Assembly: GCA_023014485.1 (NCBI GenBank)
Contig: JAJOZX010005806.1
Coordinates: forward strand, 1 to 64,000
DNA from: Bathynomus jamesi
Taxonomy: Eukaryota > Arthropoda > Malacostraca > Isopoda > Cirolanidae
Reading direction: 5' to 3'
Length of the DNA: 64,000 nt
Part shown: positions 47,915 through 60,700 of the stretch, piece after piece
Position numbering within the stretch: position 1 is the first letter of the stretch
How the letters are laid out: every line of letters starts with the position of its first letter
Program-made: the position numbers and the translations under genes
The notes under the pieces: generated by a model
The model's input: only the letters and a program-made list of their open reading frames with translations
The model's database searches: none
What the model was told of the DNA's origin: nothing

Positions 47915-47917
<3 letters not shown>
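46598..47917 (+). mobile_element. Tc1/mariner transposon, DD41D type, with both ends
   Basis: 1320 bp. Ends CAGGGTGGGGCAAAAGT and, reversed, CAGGGTGTGGCAAAAGT; TA flanks (46596-46597, 47918-47919). Full length for a mariner, but the gene is broken. Only about 12 bp separate it from the preceding MITE. Confidence 0.92.
46735..47802 (+). pseudogene. Mariner transposase, DD41D, decayed
   Basis: Plus strand. The N-terminal DNA-binding part is scrambled (a frame near 46800-46920 gives MGDSRRSGRP, the usual inter-HTH GRP motif). 47034-47369 carries LNFMMSDEAHFHLTGYVNKQ with the first catalytic aspartate. A gap with stops (47370-47454) separates it from 47455-47802, which has LFQQDGATAHTACQT (second aspartate) and WPPRSPNLSAPDFFLWGYLK. 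Counting from the second aspartate, 41 residues precede the aspartate of SAPD, giving DD41D. That spacing has been described in minor mariner lineages such as Visitor and rosa. Dead copy. Confidence 0.85.

Positions 47918-47970
<53 letters not shown>
47918..47970. repeat. (TA)n microsatellite
   Basis: TA tract between the DD41D mariner and element C. Confidence 0.95.
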
Positions 47971-47973
<3 letters not shown>

Positions 47974-50900
47974 GGTGCCACTTATTTGGGGTGTTTTTCA
48001 TTTTTTGGGAATTTCTATCAGGACGGGCGCATTTCTGGTGTCATTCCGTCTAAAAACATTGTGTGTAAAATATTTTTGAAATAAAATAATAATTAGAACT
48101 GCCTCAACGAGGTCAAAGTTTATACTTTTTGTCGAAAAGTACTCATGGCGTTCTGTTATCATGTCAGTTTTCGTTTCGATAGCTGCTGTAGTTTCTGAGT
48201 TGAAAAATGATAACAGACAGACAGACGGACGGTCAGAGTCGTTGGTTTAGTCTTCCGCACTGGTGTACAGAAGACTAAAATGAGGTATTATACAGGGTGT
48301 AACACGAGTTTATCCAAATATTGATACAGGCGAAAGAACATGTTATTCTAAGTAGAAAATGGGTTGGGACGAGTTTTGCCAACACTAACAGTGTTTCATT
48401 CTCTTTTTCAGTGAGTTCTGAAATGACGTGATGGCTTCGGCAACAAGATCTAAAACAGCAGTCTATCTCCTGGGGACCGTGGACCACAGCATCACAGGAA
48501 GCATGCTGCCTACGGGAAAGCAGGCGCTTCAGTACTTTTTCCACCTTCACCTTGACGTCAAGAACCGATCAAGGAAGCAGCCGCTGAGACAGTGACCGCA
48601 GTCATGGAATTCTGGGAGCGGTCCGTATTCCTACGCAGAAAGACCAACGCGCAAGGGACAAGGTTCTCCGAATGTACGAGAAGTGGCGGGCTCTGAACAA
48701 GAACTCGAAACGGCGCACTGTGACCCAAATCAGGAACGAGGCCGAGTTCCTCTCATCCCTTGACCGCCTCTTCGACATCGCACACGAACAGGCGATGTCG
48801 ATGATCACAATCGAAGAGGACAGGGAGTTCCTGACGGGACAAAGGGCCGAGGTGCGGCGCGGCCGCATCTCCTCCACACGTGACATGACGCTGCACACTG
48901 AGGAGGAGCGTGCGAGGAGACAGGAAGCGGAAAGGAGCCGCCGGCAAGATGATGAAAGGGCGAACAGAGAGAGCCGAGAAGAACTCGTCGAACTGGCATC
49001 GAGCTCCAGCTCAGGTGCAAGCAGCCCGACTCGGTCACCGACACGGCGTCGTCGCCGAGAAGAAGAGGAAGAGCTCTCTCTCCCGGGCCCGTCCACGTCG
49101 AATGCAGAAGCATCTACGACCCCTTTACCACCCAAGCGATTCCGCGCGTCGAAAAGATGATCACCCCTGATCTCTCCGCAGCGATGGATCGGACGAAACT
49201 TGCCGACCGAGAAGGTGTTTTTTTGCTGTCGGCGGCTGCGAGGAGCTTGGGCCACGACCCTGAGGAGCTGGTCTTGAACCGCGAATCCTCCCGCCGCGAC
49301 CGAGCAAAGTTCCGTGCTATGGCAGCAGCGGAAATGAAGGCAGCCTTCCATCCTACTGTGCCGCTGACCGTTCACTGGGACGGGAAAATCGTACCAGCGG
49401 CTGACGGAGGCCCTGCTGAAGATCGCCTTCCAGTTCTGGTGTCTGGGGAGAACGTCGACAAGCTTCTGGCTGTGCCCAGCCTCCCCGACGGCACCGGCCG
49501 CGCCATGGCGGAAGCCGTCCTCTCTGCCCTCGAGGATTGGGCATCAAGGGACGGATCTGTGCCCTCTCTTTTGACACCACCGCCTCAAACACAGGACTCT
49601 CAGGAGGAGCTTGCTATATCATTGAGCAGAAACTCGAGAAGACAGTGCTTCATTTGGCTTGCCGCCACCACATCCACGAACTGGTGTGCGAGAAGGCATT
49701 CACGGCGTGCCTCGGTCCTCTACTGGTCCTGACATCCTCCTGTTCAAACGATTCGCCGCCCAGTGGGACTTCATCGATCAAACCAAAGCGAAGCCCTTCG
49801 AGGATGGAACCATGCCGCAGCACCTGAAGGACGCCCGCGACGACCTGCTGATCGAATTCAGCCGCCTCCTCGATGGTCAACATCCACGTGATGACTACAG
49901 GGAACTTCTGGAACTCTCTGTAATTGTGCTGGGTGGTCCGAACAAGCGGGGTGCCCGGTTCGCTCGTCCCGGCGCCTTCCATCGCGCGCGCTGGATGGCA
50001 AAAGTCATCTATGCCATCAAATTGTTCCTGTTCCGGGAACAGTTTCAGATGTCGTCAGGCGAAGCGGCTGGAATCCGGCGATTCACCATCTTCGCCGTGT
50101 CCATCTATGTGACGGCCTGGTACAAAGCGCCGCTCCCGGCAACGGCCCCAGCCGCGGACCTCGCGCTGCTCAAGGCCCTCGTCTATTATCCGGACTCAGC
50201 GGTGGCCAAGGCGACGGCGACAGTCTTCTGCAGGCACCTATGGTACTTGAGCGAGCGCCTCGTCACCCTGGCCATCTTCGACGAGGGTATCGACTTGGCG
50301 ACAAAGCGGGAGATGATTAAAGCGATGGAAGAAGAGGAAGGATCGGAGGATCCCCCGCGGCGTATCAATGTGGACCTGTCCACCGCCTCAATCGCCAACA
50401 ATACATTGGCCAAGTTCACAATGACTACATCAAAGGAGTTCTTCAAGGTTCTGGACATCAGCACCGCCTTCCTGCTCAAGGATCCGGAGGAGTGGCGGAC
50501 GGACCAGCCTTCATCGCCGCATCCCGCCGAGTCCAGGCCCTTCAAGTTGTCAATGACTTCGCGGAGCGCGGGGTGGCGTTGATGCAGTCTTTCAACCTGG
50601 CCCTTACCAAGAGTGAAGACCAAAGGCAGTTCCTCTTACAAGTGGTCGAGAAGCACCGCTGACTTCCCAACCGCCCGCAAGTCCACCGTGACCTCTGCAA
50701 AGTAGGCAACAATGAGAGGGAGATGGGCGCCCATGATACCCCCCCCCCCTTGAGGGGCTAATACTCGAGTTGAGGGGACCTAGAGTTGAAAGTATGAAGT
50801 CCAGTTATATGTTTTAGGTCAAGATTAGTAGCTTGAACAAACTAGAAGTGATATTTATTTGCTAGAGGCATAGAACATCATGATCTAAAATTTCTACTTT

Positions 50901-51053
50901 CGAGAAAATATACAAACTTTGACCGTATTGAGGCAGTTCTAAATATTGTTTTATTTCAAAAATATTTTACACACGATATTTTTTGACAAAATGGAACCAG
51001 AAACGCGCCCGTCCCGATAAAAATTCAAACTTTCGAAAATAAGTGTCACCCTA
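47971..51053 (+). mobile_element. TAGGG-ended DNA transposon (element C), clade 1, GC-rich
   Basis: Ends TAGGGTGCCACTTATTT and, reversed, TAGGGTGACACTTATTT. The inverted repeats extend about 150-160 bp (47971-48135 and about 50900-51053), sharing GACGGGCGC and AAAATATTTTTGAAATAAAA. Flanked by ATATATAT on both sides. The coding part is clearly GC-rich compared with its AT-rich ends and with elements D and F. 3.08 kb. Confidence 0.9.
48431..50662 (+). pseudogene. Putative DDE transposase of element C, several frameshifts
   Basis: Starts ATG at 48431 (MASATRSKTAVYLLGTVDH). Frame changes near 48590, 48640, 49160, 49540, 49720, 50520 and 50560 break it. Motifs in order: MEFWER near 48602; LDRLFDIAHEQAMSMI; an Arg/Glu-rich stretch and Ser linker; LTVHWDGKIVPAADGG (first Asp); SFDTTASNTGLSGGAC (second Asp); HLACRHHIHELVCEK; PRDDYRELLELSVIVLGG; RPGAFHRARWMAKVIYAIK; RHLWYLSERLVTLAIFD; VVNDFAERGVALM near 50550. 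It ends TGA at 50662. The sequence is so GC-rich that some frameshifts near homopolymers might be assembly errors, but seven is many for that explanation. Confidence 0.75.
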
Positions 51054-51068
51054 ATATATATATATATA

Positions 51069-51295
51069 TAGGGTGAACCAAATGTAGGTGGACAGTAAAT
51101 GATAACGTTTATTTTGAGAATACATATTTAATTTTTTTGTATACTATAATACAAAATAAAATTTAAATAAATTTAGTTATAATATTTAATATAATAAAAC
51201 ACAAACACCATAGTTATAATGAACACCATATGTTATAATATAATATAACACAAACCGTATTCAACCTACTGTCCACCTACTTTTGGTTCACCGTG
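51069..51295. mobile_element. Short Tc1/mariner-type MITE
   Basis: Inverted ends GGTGAACCAAATGTAGGTGG and, reversed, GGTGAACCAAAAGTAGGTGG, embedded in TA tracts. About 227 bp, AT-rich, non-coding. It lies between element C and the GC-rich LINE, with only a few bases to either side. Confidence 0.75.
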
Positions 51296-51463
51296 TATAT
51301 ATAATTTTTTATTTATTTATTTTTTTTTGTATTGGGGCGTTTACCGCCACTTCCCGCTATATGGTAGCGGATATCATGGCGAGGCGGAATGCGAGAAAGA
51401 GAAACGGAGATAGAGAAAAGGCACTAGAAAAGGGAGAACAGCGGACTACAGGTGAGAAGTCAC

Positions 51464-54400
51464 CTAAAGCTCAGATAGGATGCGAGATTGGGAGAGGAAG
51501 AGGAAAAGACGGTCAAGCGAGAAGAGAGGGCTCTCAGCGAGCATAAGGCGTAAACGTTCGGGGAGGGGGAAATCAGAAAGGAACGGGAAGGCGCGACGAC
51601 GTACTGACGACAGGGTGGGGCATTCCACAAGGATGTGAGAGACGGTGAGGGGCGACTGGCAGGAGGAGCAACGAGGAGCCTCCTGCCGGAACATAAGATA
51701 GCCGTGCGTGAGGCGCGTATGGCCGATGCGAAGCCGCGCAAGGACGACCTCTTTGTGTCTGGAGCGGTGGAAAGAGGACACCCAATATGACAGATGGGGG
51801 TGGATGGACCAGAGTTTATTTCCGGTGGCATCGTCCCAGGACTGTTGCCACATGCGGTCGTAAAAAGAACGAAAGACCTGCACATAGTCTGAGAAGGGAG
51901 CGGGCGGGGGAGGGGAGGCAGCGAGGCGGCGGACCGGGCTATGCGGTCCGCCGCCTCATTACCGGAAACACCAACATGGGCGGGAACCCAGCAGAAGGTG
52001 ATCCGGTGAACGGTGTGCAGGACATGGTACTCCTGTTGAATAAGGCGTACGAGGGGGTCCGGGGAATCATAGCGCTCGAGCGCCTGAAGGGCGCTCAGCG
52101 AGTCCGAAAAAATGGTACAGGAGGACCGCGAACAACCCGATACCAGACGGAGGGCTTCCAGAAGGGCAAAGAGCTCCGCGGAAAAGATGGAGGCCTGAAC
52201 CGGCAGGGGGATACCCCGGGAGGTAGGTGACAATGACGGAGAGAAGACGGCGGCCGCGACACCTGCAGGGGAGCGCGAGCCGTCGGTGTAGACGGGAACG
52301 TCGTCCGAATGGACGGGAAGATGGGCCAGAAAAGAAGACCGGAGGACGGCAGGAAGTGACTCCTTACGCAGGCCACGGAGCGCCTGGCAACGGCAGATAG
52401 GGGTGGTCCGCCAGGGGGGCGACAGATCGAAGGAGAACGGCAGAATAGAGGGTGGGGGGATCCCCAGGGACGAGAAAATCTCGGCCAGAGCGGCAGCGAA
52501 ATGCCACGTGTCAGGCCGGGGTAGCGCCTGGGAGATCGCGGAGAAGAGTAGGGACATCGGAAGGCGGCAGATGCGAAGGTAACACTTCGCCATGAGAAGG
52601 CCCCGGCGAAGGGGCAGGGGGGGTGTCCACAGTCCACCTGAAGACTAGCGACAGGGGACGAGCGGAAGGCACCCGACGCCAGGCGAAGGCCACGGTGGAG
52701 AAGAGGATCCAGCATACGGAGTGCCGGAGAGGAGGCGGAGCTGTAGACCACACAGCCGTAGTCGACACGGGATTGCACCAGGGAGGTGTACAGGCGCAGC
52801 AGAGTACGCCTGTCCGCCCCCCAGGTCGTGTGGGACAGATGACCCAAAAGGGAGAGGGTGCGGGAAGAGGTGCTGGCAAGGGTAAGGGCGAAGGTATGCG
52901 ACAGACGGAGGCGCCGAGGATGGAAAAGCATACTGGAAGACTTAGAGGGTGAGAAAGCATAGCCAACCGAGGACGCCCAGCGAACCACCGCATTGATGGC
53001 TAGCTGGAGTCGACGTTCAGCCAAAGACGGGAGGCGGCCAGAGCAATAGATAGCCAGGTCATCGGCATAGAGGGAGCTACGAACGGATGTAGGCTGGACC
53101 GTAGCGACTGTGTTCATCATGAGTGAGAAACACAAGACGCTAAGGACACTACCCTGAGGGACACCCTCCTCCAACGGAAAGCGGTCAGAGAGGGCAGAAC
53201 CGATGCGGACGCGGAAAGAAGGGGCGGACAAGAAGTTATAAATAAAGGAAGGGAGAAAGCCTACGAAATCCAGGGAGCGTAAGCAGTCGAAGACCGCGCT
53301 CCGCCGGGTAGTATCGTAGGCCTTCTGGAGGTCGAAAAAGACGGCGAGTACAAATTGACGCTGGGAGAAAGCCTCCTGCACGTCATGGCTAAGGAGAAGG
53401 AGGGGGTCGGTGGTAGACCGGAAGCGCCGGAAACCAGCCTGGGTAGCAGGGTACTGGTCACTCGCCTCCAAGGTAAAGGACAGCCGCGAGGCGACCATCG
53501 CCTCCATCACCTTGCAGGCACAGCATGTTAGGGAAATGGGGCGATAGTTCGACGGGAGTGAGGGGTCTTTATCGGGCTTCGGGATGGGGACGACGATGGA
53601 CTCACGCCATCGGTCCGGAAATGAACCCTCCAACCAAATCCGGTTATAGAGGTCCAGTAGAAAGCTGAGAGCAGAGGGGTGGAGGTGCCGTAACAAGTCA
53701 TAGGGGATATTATCGGGGCCGGGGCGGAGGGCCTCCCGAAGCTCTGTCATGTGGAAGAGGTGATTATAGGGGTCATCCCTATGAGGTGGAAATTCCGGTG
53801 GGTCGCGGCGGGAGTGGGGGGAATCGGAACTGGAGATGGCTGCGAAGTGCGCCGCGAGTGCGTTCGCGACGGCCTCCGGATCGGACACGAACTCGTCGTC
53901 CCAGACCCGAAGCACCGGGGGTCGAGGGGGGACACGGGTCCCCTCAAAGCTACGCACCTTGCGCCAAACAGTCGAGGGGGCGGTCGAGGAGGAGATCCCG
54001 GACACGTAACTCCGCCAGAGGTACGCCGGGCTAGTTTCAAGACCCGGGGCCACTGCCTTCAGGCGCTGAAACGCCATCTTATGCTCCGGCTGGCGGGTCC
54101 GGTAGAAGCGACGGCCAGCACGGCGCCGCTCCTGAACGGCACGGGAGCACTCTGGGGTCCACCATGGGACGCTGCGCAGCCTGGGGGAGCCTGAGGTACG
54201 GGGGATGCAACTGGTGGCAGCCGAGAGGATCTTGCTTTCGAGAAAGGCGAGGGCCTCACTAACGGAGGGAAAGGCAGGAATGGACGGCGAGATCGCCGTG
54301 CACCTCGTGTATGAGGCCCATTTCGCTCGGGCGAACAGCCAGCGCGGGCGGACAGAGGTGGGGGGGAGGAGACGGGTTGGGGTAAGACACACAGGGAAAT

Positions 54401-55015
54401 GGTCACTGCCGGAAAAATCCGGCAGGACCTCCCAGGTGAACTCCGTCACGATATTGAGGGAAACCAGGGAAAGATCAATACAGGTGAAACTGTCATGGGC
54501 CGAGTGGAGGCAGGTTGGGGAGCCATCGTTCAGAAATGTGAACTCTAGCTCGTCCATAAGGGAGAGAAGGGTCCCGGAGAGAAAGGTGGAGCAAACGTCC
54601 CCCCAGGCCGGGTCCCGACTGTTGAAGTCCCCGAGAAGCAGGAAAGGGCGGGGAAGCTGCAGAATTAGGTCACGGAGAGAATCGGGTGGAGGGCGTACGT
54701 TAGGGGGGAGGTAAAGAGAGCAGACCGTGAGCTGACGCCACAAAGAAAGGCGCACGGCCACAGCTTGCAAGACAGTACGGAGCGGGAGGGGGCGGAAAGG
54801 GATGGAGCGGTGAACGAAGACCGCGGAGCCCCCCTTACCCGCCCCATCGAGAGGCGGGGAAGGGAGCCCGCAGTAGCCGGACACTCGAGGGAGGGAACGG
54901 GAGCCCAGTATCATCTCCTGAAGGCAGAAACACGCCGGACACCTGGAGGCCAGGAGAGAAGAGACTCTCGAGGCCTACCAGGAGCCCGTGGATGTTCCAC
55001 TGCAGGAGCGAAGTA
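51464..55015 (-). pseudogene. LINE ORF2: endonuclease, reverse transcriptase, RNase H
   Basis: Minus strand from about 55015 (LLQWNIHGL), then a frameshift near 54950 to CFCLQEMILGSRSLP. In the 939-residue frame (54914-52095): LLLGDFNSRDPAWGD (residues 91-105) and GSDHFPV (169-175) are APE endonuclease motifs. The RT spans about 390-660, with FFDLQKAYD (526-534), GVPQGSVLS and YADD (616-619). The frame shifts near 52590 to the RNase H frame: VYTDGSRSPAG, FSAELFALLEAL, FSDSLSALQAL and WVPAHVGVSGNEAADRIA. Another shift near 51880 gives a C-terminal Cys/His region (RCSSCQSPLTVSHILVEC). Three frameshifts disable it, several in G/C runs. The protein would nick the target, copy the RNA and remove the RNA strand. 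Confidence 0.88.
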
Positions 55016-55049
55016 TATGGAGGGGTAGGAAAGTCTGCGAAACGGATGG

Positions 55050-57162
55050 TTATGGGGTGGGTGGGCCGATCGGGCGGCCCGAGATTAACAAGGGGATTGG
55101 AAAGCCCTGGGGCCCAACGGGGGACGCCGAACGTGGGCGAAGGCGAGGGTCACCCCGACGGGGGGTCGATGTGGAAACTGACGCCGGCAAATCCTCCTGA
55201 AGAGGAGTCACCAGGACGCCCGGGGGAGAGCGATGCAGAGAAGGGGATGTGAGGGGTATCCAGAAGGCCCCTCCCTTCACTGGAGGTGCAGGGGAGGCTG
55301 GACTACAAGGGGGAGTGGAAAAGGATACCTCACCCGGATGCATAGGCAGGTCAAGGAGAGAGGTGGGGTAGGTCACGCGCGGGGGCGTGCTCATCCCACC
55401 CACGCCGACCAGGTGGGCGAGTTCCCCCTCCAGTGGGTCCATCGACCGAACCGGTGAGGGATGTATCTCCGCCCCCACCACGAGGGTCGTCGGGGACCCC
55501 AGGGGGGAGCGTCCATAACGGTTGCGCAGCGGGGACGGTGAGGACACCGGGATGGTAGGGCGAAGGTGGCGTTTGTGTCTGGGAGAGGAAGGTGATGCGA
55601 GGCCTATGGCCTCGAACTTTTCTGGGTCACTATTGGCGCGGCGCTTGCGGCCCGTTCCCCTCCGTCGTGCGGCCCGCATGGGCGACGGCGGGTCACGGTC
55701 CGGAATGGGGGTGGCCGAAAGCGCCGGTGGAGAGGGCGTAGAAGGGGCAGGGGGGGTTGCCGACGAAGCATCGGCGTTCGCGGAGGGAGCACGTGGGGAC
55801 GCGCTGGTAGTACAGGGAGCCGCGGCGGGAGTCCGCTGGGCGGCAGAGGATAGACAGGGAGTAGCGGACACAGTGAGTGGAGGCGCGTCGGGAACCGCCG
55901 GTGAGGACGGGGTCTTGGCCGGCGGCGGCCGGGGACGGAGAGCCTCGGCGTACGAGGTACCACGCCGGGCCTCGCGGCCACGCAACCGGTCCCGCGCCTC
56001 CCGAGCGCTGAGAAATTCTGATGAACAGAGGGCCCGAACCTCCCTCTCAAAGAGGAAGGACGGGCAAGAGCGGGATGAAGCAGGGTGCGGTCCATGACAG
56101 TTGGTGCAGGAAGGCGGAGCAGTACAGGGCAAGGGGTGGGGAGGGCCGCTGCAGCGGACACACAATGGGGCTGGCTGATGGCAGGAACTGCTCACGTGGC
56201 CAAACCTATTGCACTGAAAACAGCGCGTAGGATCTGGCACGTATGGCCGAACCGAGAATTCGCATGCTCTTCTCTCACCAAGGCCCCAGAATACCGAAAC
56301 GGGGGGCACCAGTGAGTCAAAAGTAAGGAGAAGGCGAGGAGAAGGGACGGCTGGGGACCGCGATCTGTCGGGAAAACGGTATATTCTCACCACACCCTGG
56401 GAGGCGAGGTCAGTCTGGAGGTCCTCCACCGGGATGGGTAGAAGACGAGCAGCGTAGATCGTGCCCTGGCACTAATTGAGGCGGGGGTGGGGAGTCACCA
56501 TGATCCCGCAGCCCAGGACATTGGGGATAGCGAGCAGAGAGGAGGTTTCGGCAGAGGAACGCGACCTTATCAAAATGGAGCCATCCCTCTGAGGCCGAAG
56601 GTCAAAACGCGCCGTCCCCGTCTTCCCATGGATCGCTCGAAAGAGGCGTTCGTGGTTAGTGGGGAGGGGCTTGGAGGAGGAGGGGCGGAGGACGAGGAAC
56701 TTGTCCATCGTCCTAAGGCCGAGTGAAGCCATCTGGCCAAACACCACCGGAACTTCGAGGGGGCGAGAAGACGAGAAAGGCGGACGGCGACGTCGGGTCC
56801 CACGTTCCCCAAGGGAGGGGGCCGGGGGCGATGAGGCCCGACCGGAGTGGGAGGCGACCGGGGCCGCGGGCCTCCCACCTGAGGGCGAAAAGGCAGGTGG
56901 GTCCCTATCGGGATGTGGAATATGGGGGGATCCAGGGGTCGGGGGGTCCACTGCAGGTCCATCCGCTTCTGGCGGGGGTCGGGCAGCGGCGCCACGAGCC
57001 TGGGGAAGAGGGAGAGGAGGTGTCGGCAAGAAGAGCAGATGGGGTGGGCGAGGGCTGCCGACTGCCCTTACCAGACCCACGGTCCAAAGAGGTAGTCAGA
57101 GGGAGGTCAGATGCACAAGCCGGGTCGTCAACGAGGTCCATTAGATTTGTAAGTGTTTCCAT
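55050..57162 (-). pseudogene. LINE ORF1 (gag-like, CCHC knuckles), one stop and one frameshift
   Basis: Minus strand. Starts METLTNLMDLVDDPACAS at 57162, then changes frame near 57080 to a proline-rich segment. Next comes MDKFLVLRPSSSKPLPTNHE and the RFDLRPQRDGSILIRSRS region, typical of ORF1 RNA-binding domains. An in-frame TAG lies at 56474-56472; the same frame continues to 55050. Downstream are the zinc knuckles CFQCNRFGHVSSSC (C-x2-C-x4-H-x4-C), CVRCSGPPHPLPC and CTNCHGPHPASSRSC, followed by a long Pro/Ala/Ser-rich tail. ORF1 proteins coat LINE RNA in ribonucleoprotein particles. Confidence 0.85.
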
Positions 57163-57660
57163 AGAAAATTTTTATTGTTGTTTCGCGCCCGGGGCCGCGG
57201 GGAACCGATTACCCGGGGCCCAAGGGGACCAAGCGCACGCCGGCGGGGGATGGGTGCCTCGTCCCATGTAGGTACCCCCATTTCAAAAGGGGCCCTTGCA
57301 GCGTCGAAAGTTCTCCCCCGCCGGCAGCAAAGACCAAGGCCCCCAGGGTCCCAGGCCTGGGCACCCTACCAGCCAACTTAGTCCGGCCCCGGCCATGGGA
57401 GCGAGACCCCCAGCGACCAGCCCCGGCAGCCCACGGGGCGCGCGAAGTGAAAACAGAAAGCAGAAAAAACAGAGGGGGCAAGGAAGAGGGTAAAGAGGGG
57501 AAGACAGGAAAGAGGGGGCTGTAGGATAGCAGGGTATGCTAAAAGTCCACTTCGCAACCGGGTGGGGACCCGGCAGGGCCCCAGCCGCGGCTGACCCCCC
57601 TCGCCACATGGAGGCAGGAGCCCATGGGCGATCCACCCAGAAAAGACCACCCGCGGGGAG

Positions 57661-57661
57661 G

Positions 57662-57706
<45 letters not shown>

Positions 57707-57726
57707 TATATAATATATATATTTAT

Positions 57727-57794
<68 letters not shown>
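57661..57794. repeat. (TA)n microsatellite
   Basis: About 134 bp of nearly pure TA repeats (with TAA interruptions) between the LINE 5' end and element D. Confidence 0.95.
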
Positions 57795-60700
57795 TAGGGT
57801 GATGCAAAATAACTTATCATTCAAAAACTTGAAGACACCCTCTAATTTTATTTAATTTAGTGTAAAAACTGAACATGCAAAATTTCAGCACAATTGAAGA
57901 CATTTTAGAGGTTGCTACCATCCATTGAACATTTTGTATATTGTTATTTTTCAGTTTGTATTTATTGTACATTTATTTATTTTGCAGATTTCATCAAAAA
58001 TGGTAGTCAGCAACATATAGCAGTCATAACAGACTCTGAACCTCTTTCCGTAAACCTTCTCATCCCTTTCATTGCTATAGACGCCGTGGCCGAACATTCT
58101 AGAATCATTTCTTTGCTGTGACGTCACTGTGGCGGCCGCGTCAGTGTAAGTGCGGCGTCACTGACTCAGTATCTTTGCTGCCTTCGCTGAGAGTGGTTGT
58201 ATAGCAGTTGCTGAGTTGCACTCATGGAGCGGCATACGCGTCACAAAACAGTTGTTTGGCTCATAGGACATCCTATAGAGTCCTTCAAAGAAACCCAGCT
58301 TCCATCTAAAAGGGAAACATTAGCATTGTTTATGAACTACAAGATCAATAAAAAGCAACAGGTGAAAACAGCGGCTTTGTTGACTGCTAGAGATGTTATG
58401 GATGTGTGGGAAAAGGCACGCATCCCAACAGTGTTGAAATGTCATGTCGTGGAGAGAGTAAAGAAACTTTTCAACGAGTGGGAGAAACTAAAGAAGAACA
58501 GAAATAATAAGAAGAAGCAATCACCTGCACTACTTCAAAAACAAGAGAGCTGGCAAAATGACTTGCAAGATCTGTTTGACATTGCACATGCAAGTGCTCT
58601 TGACATGATAAAGATAGATGAAGATCGTGAGTTTTGATGCTGCAACGACAAAAAGGAAGAAAAGGCAAAATGTCTGGAGTGGATAAAGTTTTTTCACAAA
58701 TGGAAGAGATTGCTAGAGAAAAGGAAACATTGCTTGAAAAGAAAAGAAAGAGGGAAACAGCCGTTTTCGAAGCAGCAGTGCTCTCAAGTTCAAGTCCTTC
58801 AAGTTTGAATGAAGATAGTTCAAAATCAGAAGAAGAATTTGTTGCTGACCCTCAGCAGCCATCAACTTCGAGACAAAGTAGATCAAAGTCTAAGAGTGCA
58901 AAGCTTATGGATTCTTCAATGCTTGTATCTCTTGATGCTGCAAAAGTAAGTGATAGAGCTGCTTCGGAAATCTTGATCCCAACAATCAATGCTCTTGGCA
59001 AAACCCTGAAGAATACAGTGTTAGCTATTCATCGATACGGAGAGCAAGACAAAGGAACCGCAAGACAATGGCAGAAAATTTGAAGCAGGATTTCGAAACA
59101 AATTGCCCTCTCCAAATACATTGGGACGGCAAACTACTGGAAGATATTACTGGTCATGAAAATGTTGATCGACTGCCAGTTCTAATTTCCGGCCAAGGAG
59201 TTGATCAGCTTCTTGGTATTCCCAAACTTGCCAGAGGAACTGGTCAAAACATTGCAGATGCTGTCCATCAGTTAGTATTGGAGTGGAATATATGACCAAG
59301 TGAAGGGCATGTGTTTGACACCACTGCCTCCAACACAGGTTCTAAGAGTGGTGCTTGTATGTTACTAGAGCAAAGATTGGATAAAGATATGCTGTGGCTG
59401 GCTTGCCGACATCATATTTCGAAATAGTGTTAGAAGCTGCAGTTTCTGTCTCCTTGCCATCTTCTAGTGGCCCTGACATACAACTGTTTAAGAGATTCAA
59501 AGCAAAGTGGGTGGAAATTGACAAGAACAATTACCAAACAGCAACAGATGACCCTAACATTGCAGAGAAAATCTCAGATGCTGAAGAACTCATTCAATTT
59601 GCTCAAGCTCAGCTTGATGAACAGCAGCCTCGTGATGACTACAAGGAATTGCTCGAGCTAACGCTAATTTTCATCGGTAGTGCCCCCAAGTCAGGAATCA
59701 GCTTTAAAGCACCCGGAGCTTATCACAGAGCACGATGGTGGGCAAGCTAATTTACTGCATTAAAATTGGATGTTTAAATCTCAGTTTAAACTAACTGAGA
59801 GAGAGGAAAAAGGACTGAGAGATGTTTGCTGCTTTTCAGCTGCGATATACATCAGATCGTGGTACCTGGCACCCATACCCTCATGCGCCCCCCGTTCAGA
59901 TTTGCATTTTGTGCAAAGTCTGCAGCTCTACAAGCAAAAGGATGACAAAATTGCAAGTGCTGCACTCAATAAGTTTTTGAGACATTTGTGGTACCTCTCT
60001 GAGGAGCTTGTGGCGCTTGCATTTTTTGATTCAGCTGTTTCGCATGAGACAAAAAACAAAATGAAGCATGCTCTGCAGAAACCAGTTGACTCAAAACCGA
60101 GCAAACGAGCATCAATAAATCCTGAATCAGCTGGGCAGAAACAACTGCAGGATTTCGTTACTGCGAACACAAAAAGATTCTTTGAAATCCTAGAGGTGCC
60201 TTGCACTTTTCTTGAAAAAGATGCTGAAGAATGGAATGATGATGAAAGTTATGCGAATGCAAGAGATATCGCATATGGACTCAAATGGTAAACGACATTG
60301 CGGAAAGAGGTGTACGACTGATGGAGGAATACAACAAACTGATAACCAATGATGAAGAGCAGAAACAATACCTTCTTCAAATTGTTAAAAGTTACAGGTC
60401 GTCACTCTCAAACAAAAACAAGAAAACATTACTCTTGCTTCACAAAAAACGAAAATAAACATACATAAGTGGTTATGATATGCCTACTGGGGAAACTTCC
60501 ACATAAAAAAAAGTTAACGCGCTATACGCTGTACCTCAGAGGGTGGTGCGGAAATCAGCGTGCCTATTATTTACTATTTTATGAGCTCACTACGTACTAT
60601 AGTCTAGAATGTCATCGTTTTTTTTCAAACTAGGTTAACTAGGTACATATCAAACCGGCTCTGGCGAAAATATCAACAAAACAATATTTTGAGCACAAAC

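Larger units (their letters stand above)
51304..57660 (-). mobile_element. Near full-length GC-rich LINE (I/R1-like group, with RNase H), minus strand
   Basis: Two ORFs and both UTRs are present. The 3' end is a T-rich run at 51304-51331 (poly(A)-like on the coding strand), and the 5' end lies against a (TA)n tract near 57660. About 6.35 kb. GC content is visibly far above its surroundings. Domain content (CCHC gag, APE endonuclease, RT, RNase H) fits the I/R1/Nimb-type groups. The target duplication is not resolvable inside (TA)n. Confidence 0.88.

Noticed and set aside
53751..57381. Long plus-strand frames across the GC-rich LINE
   Set aside because: They are antisense shadows of ORF1 and ORF2; high GC leaves few stops in all frames.
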